Below are positions 1 to 9,592 of a DNA stretch of 64,000 nt, one piece after another (the first letter of the stretch is position 1; the number at the start of each line of letters is the position of its first letter). Under the pieces are notes generated by a model that searched no databases, was not told the DNA's origin, and worked only from the letters and a program-made list of their open reading frames with translations. The position numbers were made by a program, and so were the translations under genes. This DNA comes from Saccharomyces mikatae IFO 1815 (Eukaryota > Ascomycota > Saccharomycetes > Saccharomycetales > Saccharomycetaceae), in the NCBI RefSeq assembly GCF_947241705.1, contig NC_079260.1, forward strand, positions 1 to 64,000, written 5' to 3'.

Positions 1-155
1 CACACCCACACCCACACCCACACCCCACCCACACCCACACCCACACCCACACCCACACCCACCACACCCACACCCACACCCACACCCACACCCACACCCA
101 CACCCACACACGAACACGAACACGAACACGAACACACGAACACGAACACGAACAC
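1..155. repeat. Terminal telomeric repeat tract, CACCCA then CACGAA units
   Basis: The first ~112 bases are C-rich telomeric repeat, almost perfectly periodic in CACCCA. Yeast telomeres read C1-3A on this strand at a left end, so this is the chromosome end. From about 112 to 155 the unit changes to CACGAA (seven or so copies with one CACA interruption), which is not ordinary C1-3A sequence. Unique sequence follows. Confidence 0.85.
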
Positions 156-393
156 TTCAACTAGCCCTAAACCTGAGTCAGCCCTATATTAGCCCTAGGT
201 TTTACCCTCTTCGCCTCCTCTTTGCTTACCCGCCTCTTTGCTTACCCTGACTCTCCCCTCCACATTTATTGCTCACGTGATAAAAAACCGGGTAACTATC
301 CTCTCGCTTGGAGCACCCCTTTTTTACACAAAAATTGATGGCCCGATCTGTTTCGATCATAAAAGAGGATTATAATGACTACAAAATATCGTT

Positions 394-681
394 GATGTGC
401 CGCAGCAACTGTCTCCTGGGTTTACCGCAGAGCTCTTTCAAACCGAATCTGGCACATTTTATGTTCGTAGGCCACCAAAAAAGAATCGCTCACTACTCCT
501 ACTGCACGCCTTTCCCCACTCTCATGAATGCGGGAGCAAAATCGCGCCTTCCACAAGCGAAGAATATTCAGTAATCTGCATGGACTCAGTTGCTTATGGC
601 CTGTCGGATGCACCTGTGGGGACTACTGCCTACAGCCGTTACTCCAAGAATGAGACGCCGAAAAAAGAAAGTGATCTTTAA
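394..681 (+). pseudogene. Alpha/beta-hydrolase relic (dehalogenase/epoxide-hydrolase type), N-terminal part
   Basis: One frame, with no ATG at its start, reads like the N-terminal third of an alpha/beta-hydrolase: PGFTAELFQTESGTFYV, then LLLLHAFPHSHECGSKIAP where the family has the HGFP oxyanion-hole motif followed by a conserved Trp, then EEYSVICMDSVAYGLSDAP matching the family D-x-x-G-[YF]-G-x-S motif. The family G replaced by A in HAFP, the missing Trp and the stop at 679-681 before the nucleophile elbow mark it as dead. Weak similarity may continue to about 790 in another frame. I do not know a close S. cerevisiae gene; YNR064C is only a distant relative. Recognition is by motif order from memory; the exact subfamily is uncertain. 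Confidence 0.6.
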
Positions 682-1376
682 CTGTTTCCTTTGAAATAGT
701 AGGTCCCGAACTATCGAAAAAATGCTAGCCGCTTCACCTTTGACTGGCATCTCTAGCCTTGATTCTTGGATTCATTGCACCGTAGGACCTTTTTAAAAAA
801 ATCTTCTGTTGATAACGACTGGTTTAGTAACTTGTAATAATTAAGAATAAGTCGTTCCTTCTTAATTTATATAAGAGAGGTATATAAAACACATGCTGAT
901 TATTGTGTTGAACCCAATGGTTCAGACATGATTCGGGACATTCATGATAACTCATCTTCTTATATACTAAGTTCTGGACAACTAATAGATCTTTATCTTA
1001 CTACTGCAGGAAACCCCAATATTAGAATTTGCCTAATCTAATTTATGCAAAGAGCGTAGTTGTAATCACTTATTCCAACATTTTCGAACCAACAATGATA
1101 TTGGATATCCTCTGTTCATATTGTACGTTAAAGAGCCGTTCGGAGGGAAACAGGCGTAAGCCAGGTCTTTGCTCAACAGTGATTCTTTGCCGCACTCTCC
1201 AGTCATATTTTCCCCGTTAATTTTTGACTATCATATCCTATTTGCAACTAAATCTTCTCGTTTATAATTTTTGACTTTACTTTAAGTACAGTAAAAATAT
1301 ATCAAGGGAAAATATATACTGTTTGTAGTTAAGCGGTCCAAGAAGTATTTGTACGCAAACTAACTTTTTTGCATTG
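682..1376. other. Telomere-proximal spacer without recognised gene
   Basis: AT-rich sequence. A frame on the + strand around 886-1030 stays open for roughly 50 codons and another at 1029-1220 for 63, but neither shows a motif I recognise and neither is clearly coding. They may be further decayed pieces of the same captured block as the hydrolase and RidA relics that flank them. Confidence 0.4.
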
Positions 1377-1592
1377 TTAACTGTTTTCAAAGGCAGTAAC
1401 ATCCATTTCAATTTGAGCACCTAAAGGCATTCTACCTACCACAGCCGTGCCAGCAGCTCTATCGGCTTGAGAATAGTTGGTGCAAACCGCATGTAAGTCT
1501 TCGTAATACTTTTATGTTCAAGATTAAAGCTAGATGACTCCGAAGTGTTCATCACATTCTGAGCAACTCACACTGATCTTCTCCAATGCCCT
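1377..1592 (-). pseudogene. RidA/YjgF-family relic, C-terminal half
   Basis: Read on the minus strand in one continuous frame, the segment gives ALEKISV at about 1590-1570, then after a stretch with four stop codons, YYEDLHAVC and ADRAAGTAVVGRMPLGAQ followed by IEMDV and a normal stop at 1377-1379. This is the order of the RidA (YjgF/Mmf1/UK114) C-terminal half: the ALENI helix, the K-x-x-x-Y-x-x-D region, and the family signature R-[ASC]-x-V-x-x-L-P-x-x-A-x-[IV]-E. RidA enzymes hydrolyse reactive enamine/imine intermediates. The copy lacks its N-terminal half and is clearly dead. It is not the usual Y' tail as I remember it. Confidence 0.6.
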
Positions 1593-1738
1593 TTCTTTCC
1601 GCCAGTTTGTTTTCAACTATTAAGGAATCTGACCAGAAACAAAAACAAATCCATTTTGTTTTTTTCACTTTTTCTTGAAACTTAGAACAAAACATATACT
1701 ACACAATACACAATCAGCAACAGTCGTAACAACGTCCA

Positions 1739-4700
1739 TCACTCTCCAACTTCTCTGCTCGAATCTCTACATAATAATATATCAATTTTACCGTCTGGAA
1801 CATCATCGCTACCTAGCTCTTTGTGAACCGCTACCATCAGCATGTACAGTGGTACTTTCGTGTTATCTGCAGCGAGAACTTCGACGTTTGCCAAATCAAG
1901 CCAATGTGGTAATAACCACACCTCCGAGATCTGCTCCAAAAGATACTCCAGTTTCTGCCGAAATATTTTATTGTAGAACAAGCCTATCAGCATCGAGAGG
2001 AAAGGCGTCCAATGCGGCGGTTTAGATGGGATAACTCCCAGCGCAATCTGTTCCCGCAAGTGCATTCCTAAACTTAATTCATACCTGTTCCTCAGCTGTT
2101 GATGATGCCTGCAAAATTGCAGCTTGACGTACTGCGGACCCTGCAGTCCAGCGCTTGTCATAGAACGCAAACGCTGAAAAACTCCAAGTTTCTCGAGTGC
2201 CTCCACAACGACCGTATCGTCTTTTGCCTCCCATTCTTCCTGGCACTTTTTTTCGTCCCAGTTCAAAAAGTACTGCAGCACCTCCGTCTTTGATTCACGC
2301 AAGTTGCTCCATACTTTGAAATACAACTCTTTGATTTGCCTTCCAGACATGCGGAAAACTCGGCTCCCTTGCTTGCCTCTTGTCGAATCCAGTACACTAA
2401 TTGTTTCTCTTCTTCTAGTAATAGCCAGGTACCAAGCATATTTTTTTTGTATCTGAGAGTAGATCTCTCTCTTTTTTACGGTAAAAAATCTCAAATATCC
2501 AACAGGGTCCCCATGATATGGCTCAATATCTTCCAAGTATTCTTTGTATTCCTCGTCGTTTCGCAGCATTCTCTCCACAGCTAGTGCTTCCCAAGCTATC
2601 CTCCGATACGATACTTTCTGGCGAGCCCAGCAGACGCAGAGCTCGAACATTTTTTGACAGCCCTTGCATAATCCGTATTGTGTGAATACTCCCTCTGGGC
2701 AGAAGTATATATCGATACCATACAGGAAAAGATGTTTAATTTCATCGGACCGAAAGCCAAGAAACTCTAATACATTCATATTCTCAGAAGTATTGGGAAA
2801 TTGTGCTTTCAGTTTCTTTCTCTCTAGCGAGACCATTTGACTTCCTTTCCGCTTATATGGCTCTTTATCAATGTCAGTGGCTGGATGGAATCTATTACTC
2901 TCAGCATTTCCACCTGTATTGGAGTCCTCGTTGGTGCTAGCAGTGGTACTGGCGGTGGTAGTAGCACTAGTCCTGGCGTTGGTGCTGGCGGTGGTAACAG
3001 CACTAGTCCTAGCATTGGTGCTGGCGGTGGTAACAGCACTAGTCCTAGCATTGGTGCTGGCGGTGGTAACAGCACTAGTCCTAGCATTGGTGCTGGCGGT
3101 GGTAACAGCACTAGTCCTAGCATTGGTACTATCAGCAGTATTAGCACTAGTCCTAGCATTGGTGCTGGCGGTGGTAACAGCACTAGTCCTAGCATTGGTG
3201 CTGGCGGTGGTAACAGCACTAGTCCTAGCATTGGTGCTGGCGGTGGTAACAGCACTAGTCCTAGCATTGGTGCTGGCGGTGGTAACAGCACTAGTCCTAG
3301 CATTGGTACTATCAGCAGTATTAGCACTAGTCCTAGCATTGGTGCTGGCGGTGGTAACAGCACTAGTCCTGACGTTGGTGCTGGCGGTGGTAACAGCACT
3401 AGTCCTAGCATTGGTACTATCAGCAGTATTAGCATCAGTATTAGCATTGGTACTATCAGCAGTATTAGCATTAGTGCTAGCATTAGTACTGGCATTGGTG
3501 CTAGCATTAGTACTGGCGTTAGTGCTAGCATTGGTGCTAGCATTAGTACTAGCATTGGTACTAGCATTGGTACTAGCATTGGTACTATCATGAATGCCCG
3601 CGTTGCTGTCCTCATCGCTGCTGCAATAATCTCTGTACCTGTCACTACTACTTCTCTCTTGTGAACTAGACGGTAACGCAGCAACCGACATGGAGGCTGT
3701 GGCCTGATTTTCAGCCAATCTGTCCATTCTCTTTATCAGTTCCACTGTGTCTGCCGACAGGTCCGTCCTGGAGCCACAGCATCCAACATGCTGGCCCTTT
3801 TTTCCTTTCTTTGATTCAAGTCCATAAAACTCGCGTACCTGTTCGGTTATACAGCCTTCCTTAATTGGTGATAATTCACCCCTACGATTCCTTGCCGCCC
3901 AACTGTTTTTTCTAGATAATAGATAACAGAGGCCTCCTTCTCTTAGTCTTCCCACGCCTTGAATGAGCTCAATAATATTAAGTCTATTATCAAGCGTGAT
4001 CACCATCATCAATTCCTTAATGTCAATTCCTTCAGTCACTAATTTTGTTCCGATGAGAACTCGCATGCCACCGTCAGTGACAAACTCCTCCGTGCGAGAC
4101 ACCTTTTCCGCAGCACCCAGCTTCCCGTGTATCCATACCACCTTGAAATACTCCCTCCAAGAGCAGGCCAGTTCTTCCACTTGTTTGGTTGTGCTAGCAA
4201 TTACAATGGCCTTCGACTCTGGTTCAGTTTCAAACAGGGCTAAAAGAAGCTTCAGTGCTTCTTCGGGAGGTGATTCCACTTTTTTCCAAATTTTATGCAC
4301 ATGCCCTAAAGGCACCTCAGATTTCTCCTTAATCAGATTGAACATCTGTGTGGGATAGCTGGATAAACCCCTGCTGAGGTCTTCCGACCGTTTGAGCTCG
4401 TTGATGTCCATCGATTTCTTGCTCAGTCCCGTAAGCCCTATGCGCTGCAACGCAGCATCAGCTACAGCCTCAGGTGCTGTGCCGCTCAAAAAGATTGCTT
4501 TCTCGAAAGCGTCAAAATCGAGGTTCCTTATGCCCCCAAATTGCGGCTGCCGGTAGACCTCCGTTTCCAAGTTGTGAAACTCATCTACAATGAGGTAACC
4601 CAACTTTACATTGTTGGTCCTAAAGGTGCACTCAACAATATTATCCCACCCAGCTATCCTGTCTGTGAAGTTGGCGCTAGCAAGGTCATCGTAGATCCCC

Positions 4701-7348
4701 ACGTATAAATCAGTAACACCATCGTAACCCTCTTCAATAAAGTTTCTTACAGTGGCCACATTCAAGCAACCGCCTCGGCGCAACCTGATCATGCAATTAG
4801 CAAGCAACACTGTGTACGGTACAAACAGAAACGACACATGTTTCACGTCGCTCTTGGACGCGAGTGCTATTAAGGGAAGATGAAACAACTCCGTCTTACC
4901 ATAGCCCGGTGAGGCTTGTACTGCCACAGAGGGTGTGTCTGCCATGTATATTTCATAACATAAGCGCAACTGATGCAAGTCCCTGAATTCAAAGGATCTG
5001 CCAAAAAGTTTCCGACCTGCGACGAGGATATCGTTTGTGCTCTTGGGCTCTCGGGGCCTTTTTCGCGTTGCACTCAAAAAATTTTGATGATGATCTGAAC
5101 TCGCTTCGCCTGCTACTGCTGCTACTACATCTCTCGCATTCCGAGTACTGGAGAAGGAACAATGGTAGTCTCTTTCAAGGCCTAACCATTGAATCCAGCG
5201 CTCGGAAGCTCGCTCCTGCAATAAAGTGGCGGTCGTTCCACTGACACTGGTTAACGAAAAGGAATCCACACCGTAAATGTTTCGCCCTGTTTGAACGGAA
5301 TGGTTGGCCATGAGTTCACTCGTCGCCGACTCGTACAAATCTGTTTCAAATCTGCTACCTACGCAGTGCCGCCCTAGGGCAATCAACCCCTGGCGCATCT
5401 CCCGAAAATTCAGCTTCTGAGGTGCATTCTTCGGAAGTTCCCTCATGTACTGTCGAAAAGTTGCATATTCAACGAGACAGCCCTTAGCGGTATTCAGAAA
5501 CATGTAGGAATACAAAACTATCCTCGAAGTATCTCGATTTGTTACTTGATTTGGATCCTCAAACCCCACGACATCCATCCAAGGATCGTGTTTAAAGGCG
5601 TCATAACTGTTACCAAGCGCACATATCTGCATTTGCCTTAGCACAGTGACAAAGTAAAACAAGTAATCTGAAGTGAGTCCGTCAAGTGTCTTTAGTCGAG
5701 GCTCCGATGAACCGTTCTTGTTATAATCAGTGTATAGTTGGATGCGCCTTGTTATATCGTCGACGTATACGTTGCGCTGAGGACCGGCAAAAGCGAGTAG
5801 CTGAAGCTCTGGATACCGGTAAGGGTATCCTACGGCAAAATGGATCATCCACATAAGTGGCACCGTAAGCTCGTCAATTGCAACAGCCACTTTATTTTTA
5901 AGAGCCGCGGTCATTTTGTTAGTATCTCTTCTCAACTTTGGCAGCACAATTTCACGATATTTAACAGGTATCATTTGAAGAAAAGAATCGTTTTCCAGAT
6001 ACTCGTCAATTCCTCGCTTTGGCTCTCTGAACAACACGTCTCGATTACGCAAAATGAGACTGGCAATATCAACCACTGTAGGCATATAAAAGCAATTGTT
6101 CAACTCTTCCCAAAGGTTGTCAAACTGAGCCTTGCATGCAAAGTAAAAGCTGCGGACATACTCGCGATTAAACAGTTTTCCACATACTGATATACCATCA
6201 GAAGAAGGTACCAAAGTTATTCTATAAGAGTCCTTCAGCGCGGTTTCCTGTGCTACTTCGTGGTACAGAATTTTGATCCATTTCCACATCGCAACGCCGT
6301 TGTTGTCATCAAATATATCTAAATCCTTTGCGGTGCAAGCACAAGAAGACACCAATAAAGCTTTCACGGCATCTAGTGTTTTTCTGAGCCTTCGTGGAGT
6401 GTTAGGACTGCGCAACTTGCATACTTTTAAGCCATGTTCGTCCACAGAGGGAATAACGGATTGTTCATTCGCAACAGATAGATCTTCTTCCTCACCAGCA
6501 CCACCACGGGGTCCCGCCCCAAAATTAAGCGCACATGCTCGCAAGATAATATGCAAAATATCACCCAATCCGTCTTTTTTGTTCATCATATCGTTACATA
6601 TCTGTGAAAAGTACTTTATCTCAGTGGGTTTACGTGGGCATAGATCACGTTTCAGCCGCTCTGTGTCGACTTTCTTACCGCCAGGTAAACTTGCTTGATA
6701 TGCGGAAAAAATCGAAAGCTCATTTACGTGTAGTAACAAAAACATGTAGGGTGCCAAATTGTATCCATATTTCCTTATGGTGCTTTTCTGAAGACTCCTT
6801 ACAATAGGCGTGCCAGAAACAAAGTTGGTGAAAGTACGCATCGTAGAGCTGTCGTTCGGCCTGGAACTCGCAGTTTCGTAACAACGTTCCAGGACACGAA
6901 AACTCAACTCACTATAGTATCCTCTGTTGAGGTAAAAAAGAGAAAGGATATCGTAATCTTTCCTATTAAATTTCAAAGTATGTACTTGAAACAACGTGTA
7001 GACCATCAAGTTGATTTTCTTGGGAATAAGATACTTTGAAGGGATGGGTCCGCTCTGGAAATCTGGTTCGTCTTCAACAAACGTCAGAAACTTTTGTACA
7101 TTTTTTTTAACCATGACGGGAATGACAATTTTTTCAAAAGATCTTTTCCTATCCATTGCATCGGTTCTGTATTTTACCACCTTGATTAGGCTAGACTTTT
7201 CGTCTTCGTAGAATGATCGCACTTCCGTGCGGATCGATTCAAATAAAGTTATTGAGTGACAATGTACCAAGTCGTTTTTGTTATTTAGAGCGGACTCAAA
7301 CTCCTCAAAGTTTGCTTTTTCAAACTTACGCTTATCGGAAATTTTCAT
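1739..7348 (-). CDS. YRF1: Y' element helicase (YRF1-type)
   Basis: Y' helicases are induced in telomerase-deficient survivors and show helicase activity in vitro; their normal role is unclear. The frame runs 1,869 codons from the ATG at 7348, close to the ~1,800-1,860 of intact S. cerevisiae copies, and ends in the family-typical SSREVGE. Superfamily 2 motifs are in order: Walker A PGYGKTE at about residue 815, the DEAD-like box VDEFHN at about 922, LSGTAPE at about 955, and QGVGRLR at about 1,130. A Ser/Thr/Asn repeat (about residues 1255-1475) encoded by 36-bp units separates the helicase from the conserved C-terminal domain. The frame stays open upstream to 7447 and resembles the end of the longer S. 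cerevisiae N-terminus, but has no ATG there. No break is visible, so this copy may be functional. Confidence 0.9.
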   Translation of the reverse strand: MKISDKRKFEKANFEEFESALNNKNDLVHCHSITLFESIRTEVRSFYEDEKSSLIKVVKYRTDAMDRKRSFEKIVIPVMVKKNVQKFLTFVEDEPDFQSGPIPSKYLIPKKINLMVYTLFQVHTLKFNRKDYDILSLFYLNRGYYSELSFRVLERCYETASSRPNDSSTMRTFTNFVSGTPIVRSLQKSTIRKYGYNLAPYMFLLLHVNELSIFSAYQASLPGGKKVDTERLKRDLCPRKPTEIKYFSQICNDMMNKKDGLGDILHIILRACALNFGAGPRGGAGEEEDLSVANEQSVIPSVDEHGLKVCKLRSPNTPRRLRKTLDAVKALLVSSCACTAKDLDIFDDNNGVAMWKWIKILYHEVAQETALKDSYRITLVPSSDGISVCGKLFNREYVRSFYFACKAQFDNLWEELNNCFYMPTVVDIASLILRNRDVLFREPKRGIDEYLENDSFLQMIPVKYREIVLPKLRRDTNKMTAALKNKVAVAIDELTVPLMWMIHFAVGYPYRYPELQLLAFAGPQRNVYVDDITRRIQLYTDYNKNGSSEPRLKTLDGLTSDYLFYFVTVLRQMQICALGNSYDAFKHDPWMDVVGFEDPNQVTNRDTSRIVLYSYMFLNTAKGCLVEYATFRQYMRELPKNAPQKLNFREMRQGLIALGRHCVGSRFETDLYESATSELMANHSVQTGRNIYGVDSFSLTSVSGTTATLLQERASERWIQWLGLERDYHCSFSSTRNARDVVAAVAGEASSDHHQNFLSATRKRPREPKSTNDILVAGRKLFGRSFEFRDLHQLRLCYEIYMADTPSVAVQASPGYGKTELFHLPLIALASKSDVKHVSFLFVPYTVLLANCMIRLRRGGCLNVATVRNFIEEGYDGVTDLYVGIYDDLASANFTDRIAGWDNIVECTFRTNNVKLGYLIVDEFHNLETEVYRQPQFGGIRNLDFDAFEKAIFLSGTAPEAVADAALQRIGLTGLSKKSMDINELKRSEDLSRGLSSYPTQMFNLIKEKSEVPLGHVHKIWKKVESPPEEALKLLLALFETEPESKAIVIASTTKQVEELACSWREYFKVVWIHGKLGAAEKVSRTEEFVTDGGMRVLIGTKLVTEGIDIKELMMVITLDNRLNIIELIQGVGRLREGGLCYLLSRKNSWAARNRRGELSPIKEGCITEQVREFYGLESKKGKKGQHVGCCGSRTDLSADTVELIKRMDRLAENQATASMSVAALPSSSQERSSSDRYRDYCSSDEDSNAGIHDSTNASTNASTNASTNASTNASTNASTNASTNASTNASTNANTADSTNANTDANTADSTNARTSAVTTASTNVRTSAVTTASTNARTSANTADSTNARTSAVTTASTNARTSAVTTASTNARTSAVTTASTNARTSAVTTASTNARTSANTADSTNARTSAVTTASTNARTSAVTTASTNARTSAVTTASTNARTSAVTTASTNARTSATTTASTTASTNEDSNTGGNAESNRFHPATDIDKEPYKRKGSQMVSLERKKLKAQFPNTSENMNVLEFLGFRSDEIKHLFLYGIDIYFCPEGVFTQYGLCKGCQKMFELCVCWARQKVSYRRIAWEALAVERMLRNDEEYKEYLEDIEPYHGDPVGYLRFFTVKKREIYSQIQKKYAWYLAITRRRETISVLDSTRGKQGSRVFRMSGRQIKELYFKVWSNLRESKTEVLQYFLNWDEKKCQEEWEAKDDTVVVEALEKLGVFQRLRSMTSAGLQGPQYVKLQFCRHHQQLRNRYELSLGMHLREQIALGVIPSKPPHWTPFLSMLIGLFYNKIFRQKLEYLLEQISEVWLLPHWLDLANVEVLAADNTKVPLYMLMVAVHKELGSDDVPDGKIDILLCRDSSREVGE
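2925..3600. repeat. 36-bp minisatellite inside the Y' helicase
   Basis: About thirteen 36-bp units (core GGTGCTGGCGGTGGTAACAG plus 16 bases) run from about 2935 to 3430. Three are a variant with TACTATCAGCAGTATTAGC in place of the GCTGGCGGTGGTAACAGC core. They pass into shorter 12- and 24-bp variants up to 3600. Every length is a multiple of three, so the helicase frame is kept and the protein carries a Thr/Ser/Asn/Ala repeat. The lack of stops on both strands creates several long spurious frames. Confidence 0.95.
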
Positions 7349-7447
7349 TTTATTTTTGTAAGTTTCGAAATTAACAATAGTATGTTGATTGTTATGCTTT
7401 TTGACAAGAAATCCATCAATATAAACAAAAGATTGTCCAGTTTCCAC

Positions 7448-8286
7448 CCTATCATCATCTAGGAATGCAATTGAGCTACTCTATTGAGAAGATGCAGAAT
7501 TATGTAATGAGCACCCAAAAGAAAAAGACCTCTGCTACACAAGTGCAAATCTCCAGCAGCAACAAAGCACAGTTAATAAAAAATCCCATCAAGATTAGCC
7601 ACTGACCCCTTCAAGCACAACATAGAAAACAGAGAGATATCCGTTTCTTCCTGAGGATCGTCATTCATCGCTTGATTTCCGGCCTGCAAAAATAAAGTAG
7701 TAGGTACGTACTTTCTTTTTCAACTTCCATGTTTGTGCGTAGTATCTCAATCTGTCTGCTTAGTCGAGGAGAACCAGGATTCTGTTCATTGCTCAAGCCG
7801 CTTCGTGGATGTTCTCTTGGTTACTTAAACATGAACCAGTTGGTCGCTTCAAGAAATTATGCGCTCAGCCTGCAGCTTCTTCCGCTCTCGAAAAGACCAA
7901 TATAATAAAAACTTATGAATTACATTTCCTTATTAGGTATATGACCTTACGCTTCGAAGTAAGGTAGACCTTTTTGGCGCACCTATATATATAACGCGTC
8001 AGAAAACCTTCTCCAAAAATTTCCCGTAACTTCTCCGACGCTCCCCCTCAAGAAAAAAGAAAAATATATTACCCTGCTTAATAAGAAAATACGTATCAAG
8101 TTACTTCCTTGGTGCAATATCCCACTATAAAAAAATTCCTTGACGCCAGATCTTCGGCCACAATTTGCGTCCCCAAGTGCCTAAACAGGAAATAATGACA
8201 GCTTTCGTACAGAGTTACTTCCACGGTGCAATATGTCCCTACGGCGTTGTCTAATACCATCCAGCGTGCAATAAGGTAACATATAT
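7448..8286. other. Y' proximal non-coding part
   Basis: Non-coding proximal part of the Y' element. On the minus strand, just upstream of the open frame, [11 protein letters not shown] is visible, and further up ILHLLN and EICTCVAE. These resemble the first ~35 residues of the long S. cerevisiae YRF1 form as I recall it, but frame shifts between the pieces mean that start cannot be used as a single exon. Nothing else recognised. Confidence 0.5.
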
Positions 8287-8364
8287 ATACCCACACCCAC
8301 ACCACACCCACACACCACACCCACACACCACACCCACACACCACACCCACACCACACCCACACT
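8287..8364. repeat. Internal telomere-like tract at the X-Y' junction
   Basis: CCCACACCCACACCACACCC-type C1-3A sequence, irregular as expected from telomerase, lies between the Y' and X elements in the same orientation as the chromosome end. Such tracts commonly mark X-Y' junctions in Saccharomyces. Confidence 0.9.
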
Positions 8365-8636
8365 ATCACTATCACTATCATCATCACCATCACCATCATC
8401 ATCACCATCACACCCACACCCACTACCACTATCACTACCACCATCACTATCACTATCACTATCACCATAACCATAACCATCACTAACCCTATCACTACCA
8501 CCATCACCATCACCATCATCACCATCATCACCATCACCATCACAATCACTATCACTATCACCATCACTACCACCATCACTACCACCATCACTACTACCAT
8601 CACCATCACTACCATCACCATCACCATCACCATCAC
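8365..8636. repeat. CAY/CAC-rich simple repeat (subtelomeric)
   Basis: A 270-base run of degenerate CACTAT/CATCAC/CACCAT/CACTAC trinucleotide-pair repeats. It is strongly strand-asymmetric (almost no G on the + strand). The long Gly/Asp/Ser frames it generates on the minus strand are by-products of the repeat. Confidence 0.9.
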
Positions 8637-8848
8637 GAGAAGTACACACTTACTTACCCTATCTCTAACCCTACTATCAGCCCTACCTCGCTGTCTAACC
8701 CTACCTCTCCAACTCCAACCCCACTGCCCTAACTTACCCTACCTGCTCCTCCACTGCCTACGCTCTCCACCTGCCATCCCTCACATCTCATCACTTCCAC
8801 TTATCCTACCATCTACCATCTACCTCTACAACATACCTAACATAATAT

Positions 8849-8939
8849 GTAAACATCCAAACGTAAACAATCATATGTAAACATCCAAACGTAAACAATC
8901 AAATGTAAACAATCATATGTAAACATCCAAATGTAAACA
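8849..8939 (+). repeat. Array of seven GTAAACA motifs
   Basis: GTAAACA begins at 8849, 8863, 8877, 8891, 8905, 8919 and 8933, an exact 14-base spacing. The unit alternates between TATGTAAACATCCAA and ACGTAAACAATCAT variants. GTAAACA fits the forkhead consensus RYAAAYA used by Fkh1/Fkh2; the reverse strand (TTTACRTTT) also resembles the ARS consensus. Function is inferred only. Confidence 0.85.
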
Positions 8940-9416
8940 ATCACACCTAACATCATATCCTAGCACTACTCCCCATCCCACCTCTAACCACATCTAGCTA
9001 CCTCACCACATATCAACACCTACCATGCCTTCTTCTTCTCCTTGATAGCTCTCCATACGCCTACGGATGCTAAAAATAAACTACTCCCATCCTACTCATC
9101 TTACCCAACTCCCTTCTGCCACACTGCCGCACTGCTCCTCATCCTCATCCTCACCTCTCACTCAGTTGCCATGGTTACCACTATACATCACCATACATCA
9201 CCATACACGGCACTTACCTCAGCGCTTCACACCCTGTGCCATTTACCCATAAAACCCACTTTTATTCCCATTTTAGTGTTTATAATGTATTCTACGGACC
9301 CAAATATCATATATATGCACTTATCTGCATCTAATATAACGTATTTTGCCAAATTCTGTCTACTCATTATATACATATATTTATCACAATCTCAAAAAAT
9401 CACCCATTAAATCACC

Positions 9417-9427
9417 CAAACATAAAT
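9417..9427 (-). promoter_or_regulatory. Probable ARS consensus of core X
   Basis: On the minus strand the 11-mer reads ATTTATGTTTG, a 10/11 match to the ARS consensus WTTTAYRTTTW, at the proximal edge of core X where an origin is expected. Activity is not shown by sequence alone. Confidence 0.55.
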
Positions 9428-9592
9428 ATTTTCTCATGATTTACATCGATTCATAGCCACATATTATCCTTCTGCTATATTGTTCTTACCTAAGAAGTAC
9501 GACTAATTTATAATAATAAATAATAATGCGTCAAATAATCTTATGTTAACAAATACACGTACTACTACCACTTCAATATTCAAAGCCACCAT

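Larger units (their letters stand above)
1695..8286. repeat. Y' subtelomeric element (long form)
   Basis: The block from about 1695 inward matches the layout of a Saccharomyces Y' element: a short tail, the helicase gene reading toward the telomere, an internal 36-bp minisatellite, and a proximal non-coding part bounded by telomere-like repeats. Distal to 1695 the sequence does not match the S. cerevisiae Y' tail I remember, which reaches the telomere within a few hundred bases of the helicase stop. Boundaries are therefore approximate. Confidence 0.8.
8640..9430. repeat. X element (subtelomeric repeats and core X)
   Basis: From 8655 the sequence has spaced TAACCCTA motifs (Tbf1-type sites), then from about 9040 core-X sequence. 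The stretch CGGCACTTACCTCAGCG, then CCCTGTGCCATTTACCCATA at about 9206-9252 is almost identical to core X of S. cerevisiae as I remember it. Core X elements are present at all native S. cerevisiae ends and carry an ARS and Abf1 sites. Confidence 0.85.

Noticed and set aside
308-574. 88-codon + frame over the hydrolase relic
   Set aside because: Out of frame with the recognisable hydrolase motifs; its own translation has none.
2824-3684. Long frames of 240-286 codons on both strands over the Y' minisatellite
   Set aside because: They arise because the 36-bp unit has no stop in several frames; outside the repeat they have no conserved sequence.
8096-8649. Minus-strand frames rich in Gly-Asp-Ser or Met-Val
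   Set aside because: Pure translation of the CAY-rich simple repeat and telomere-like tract.
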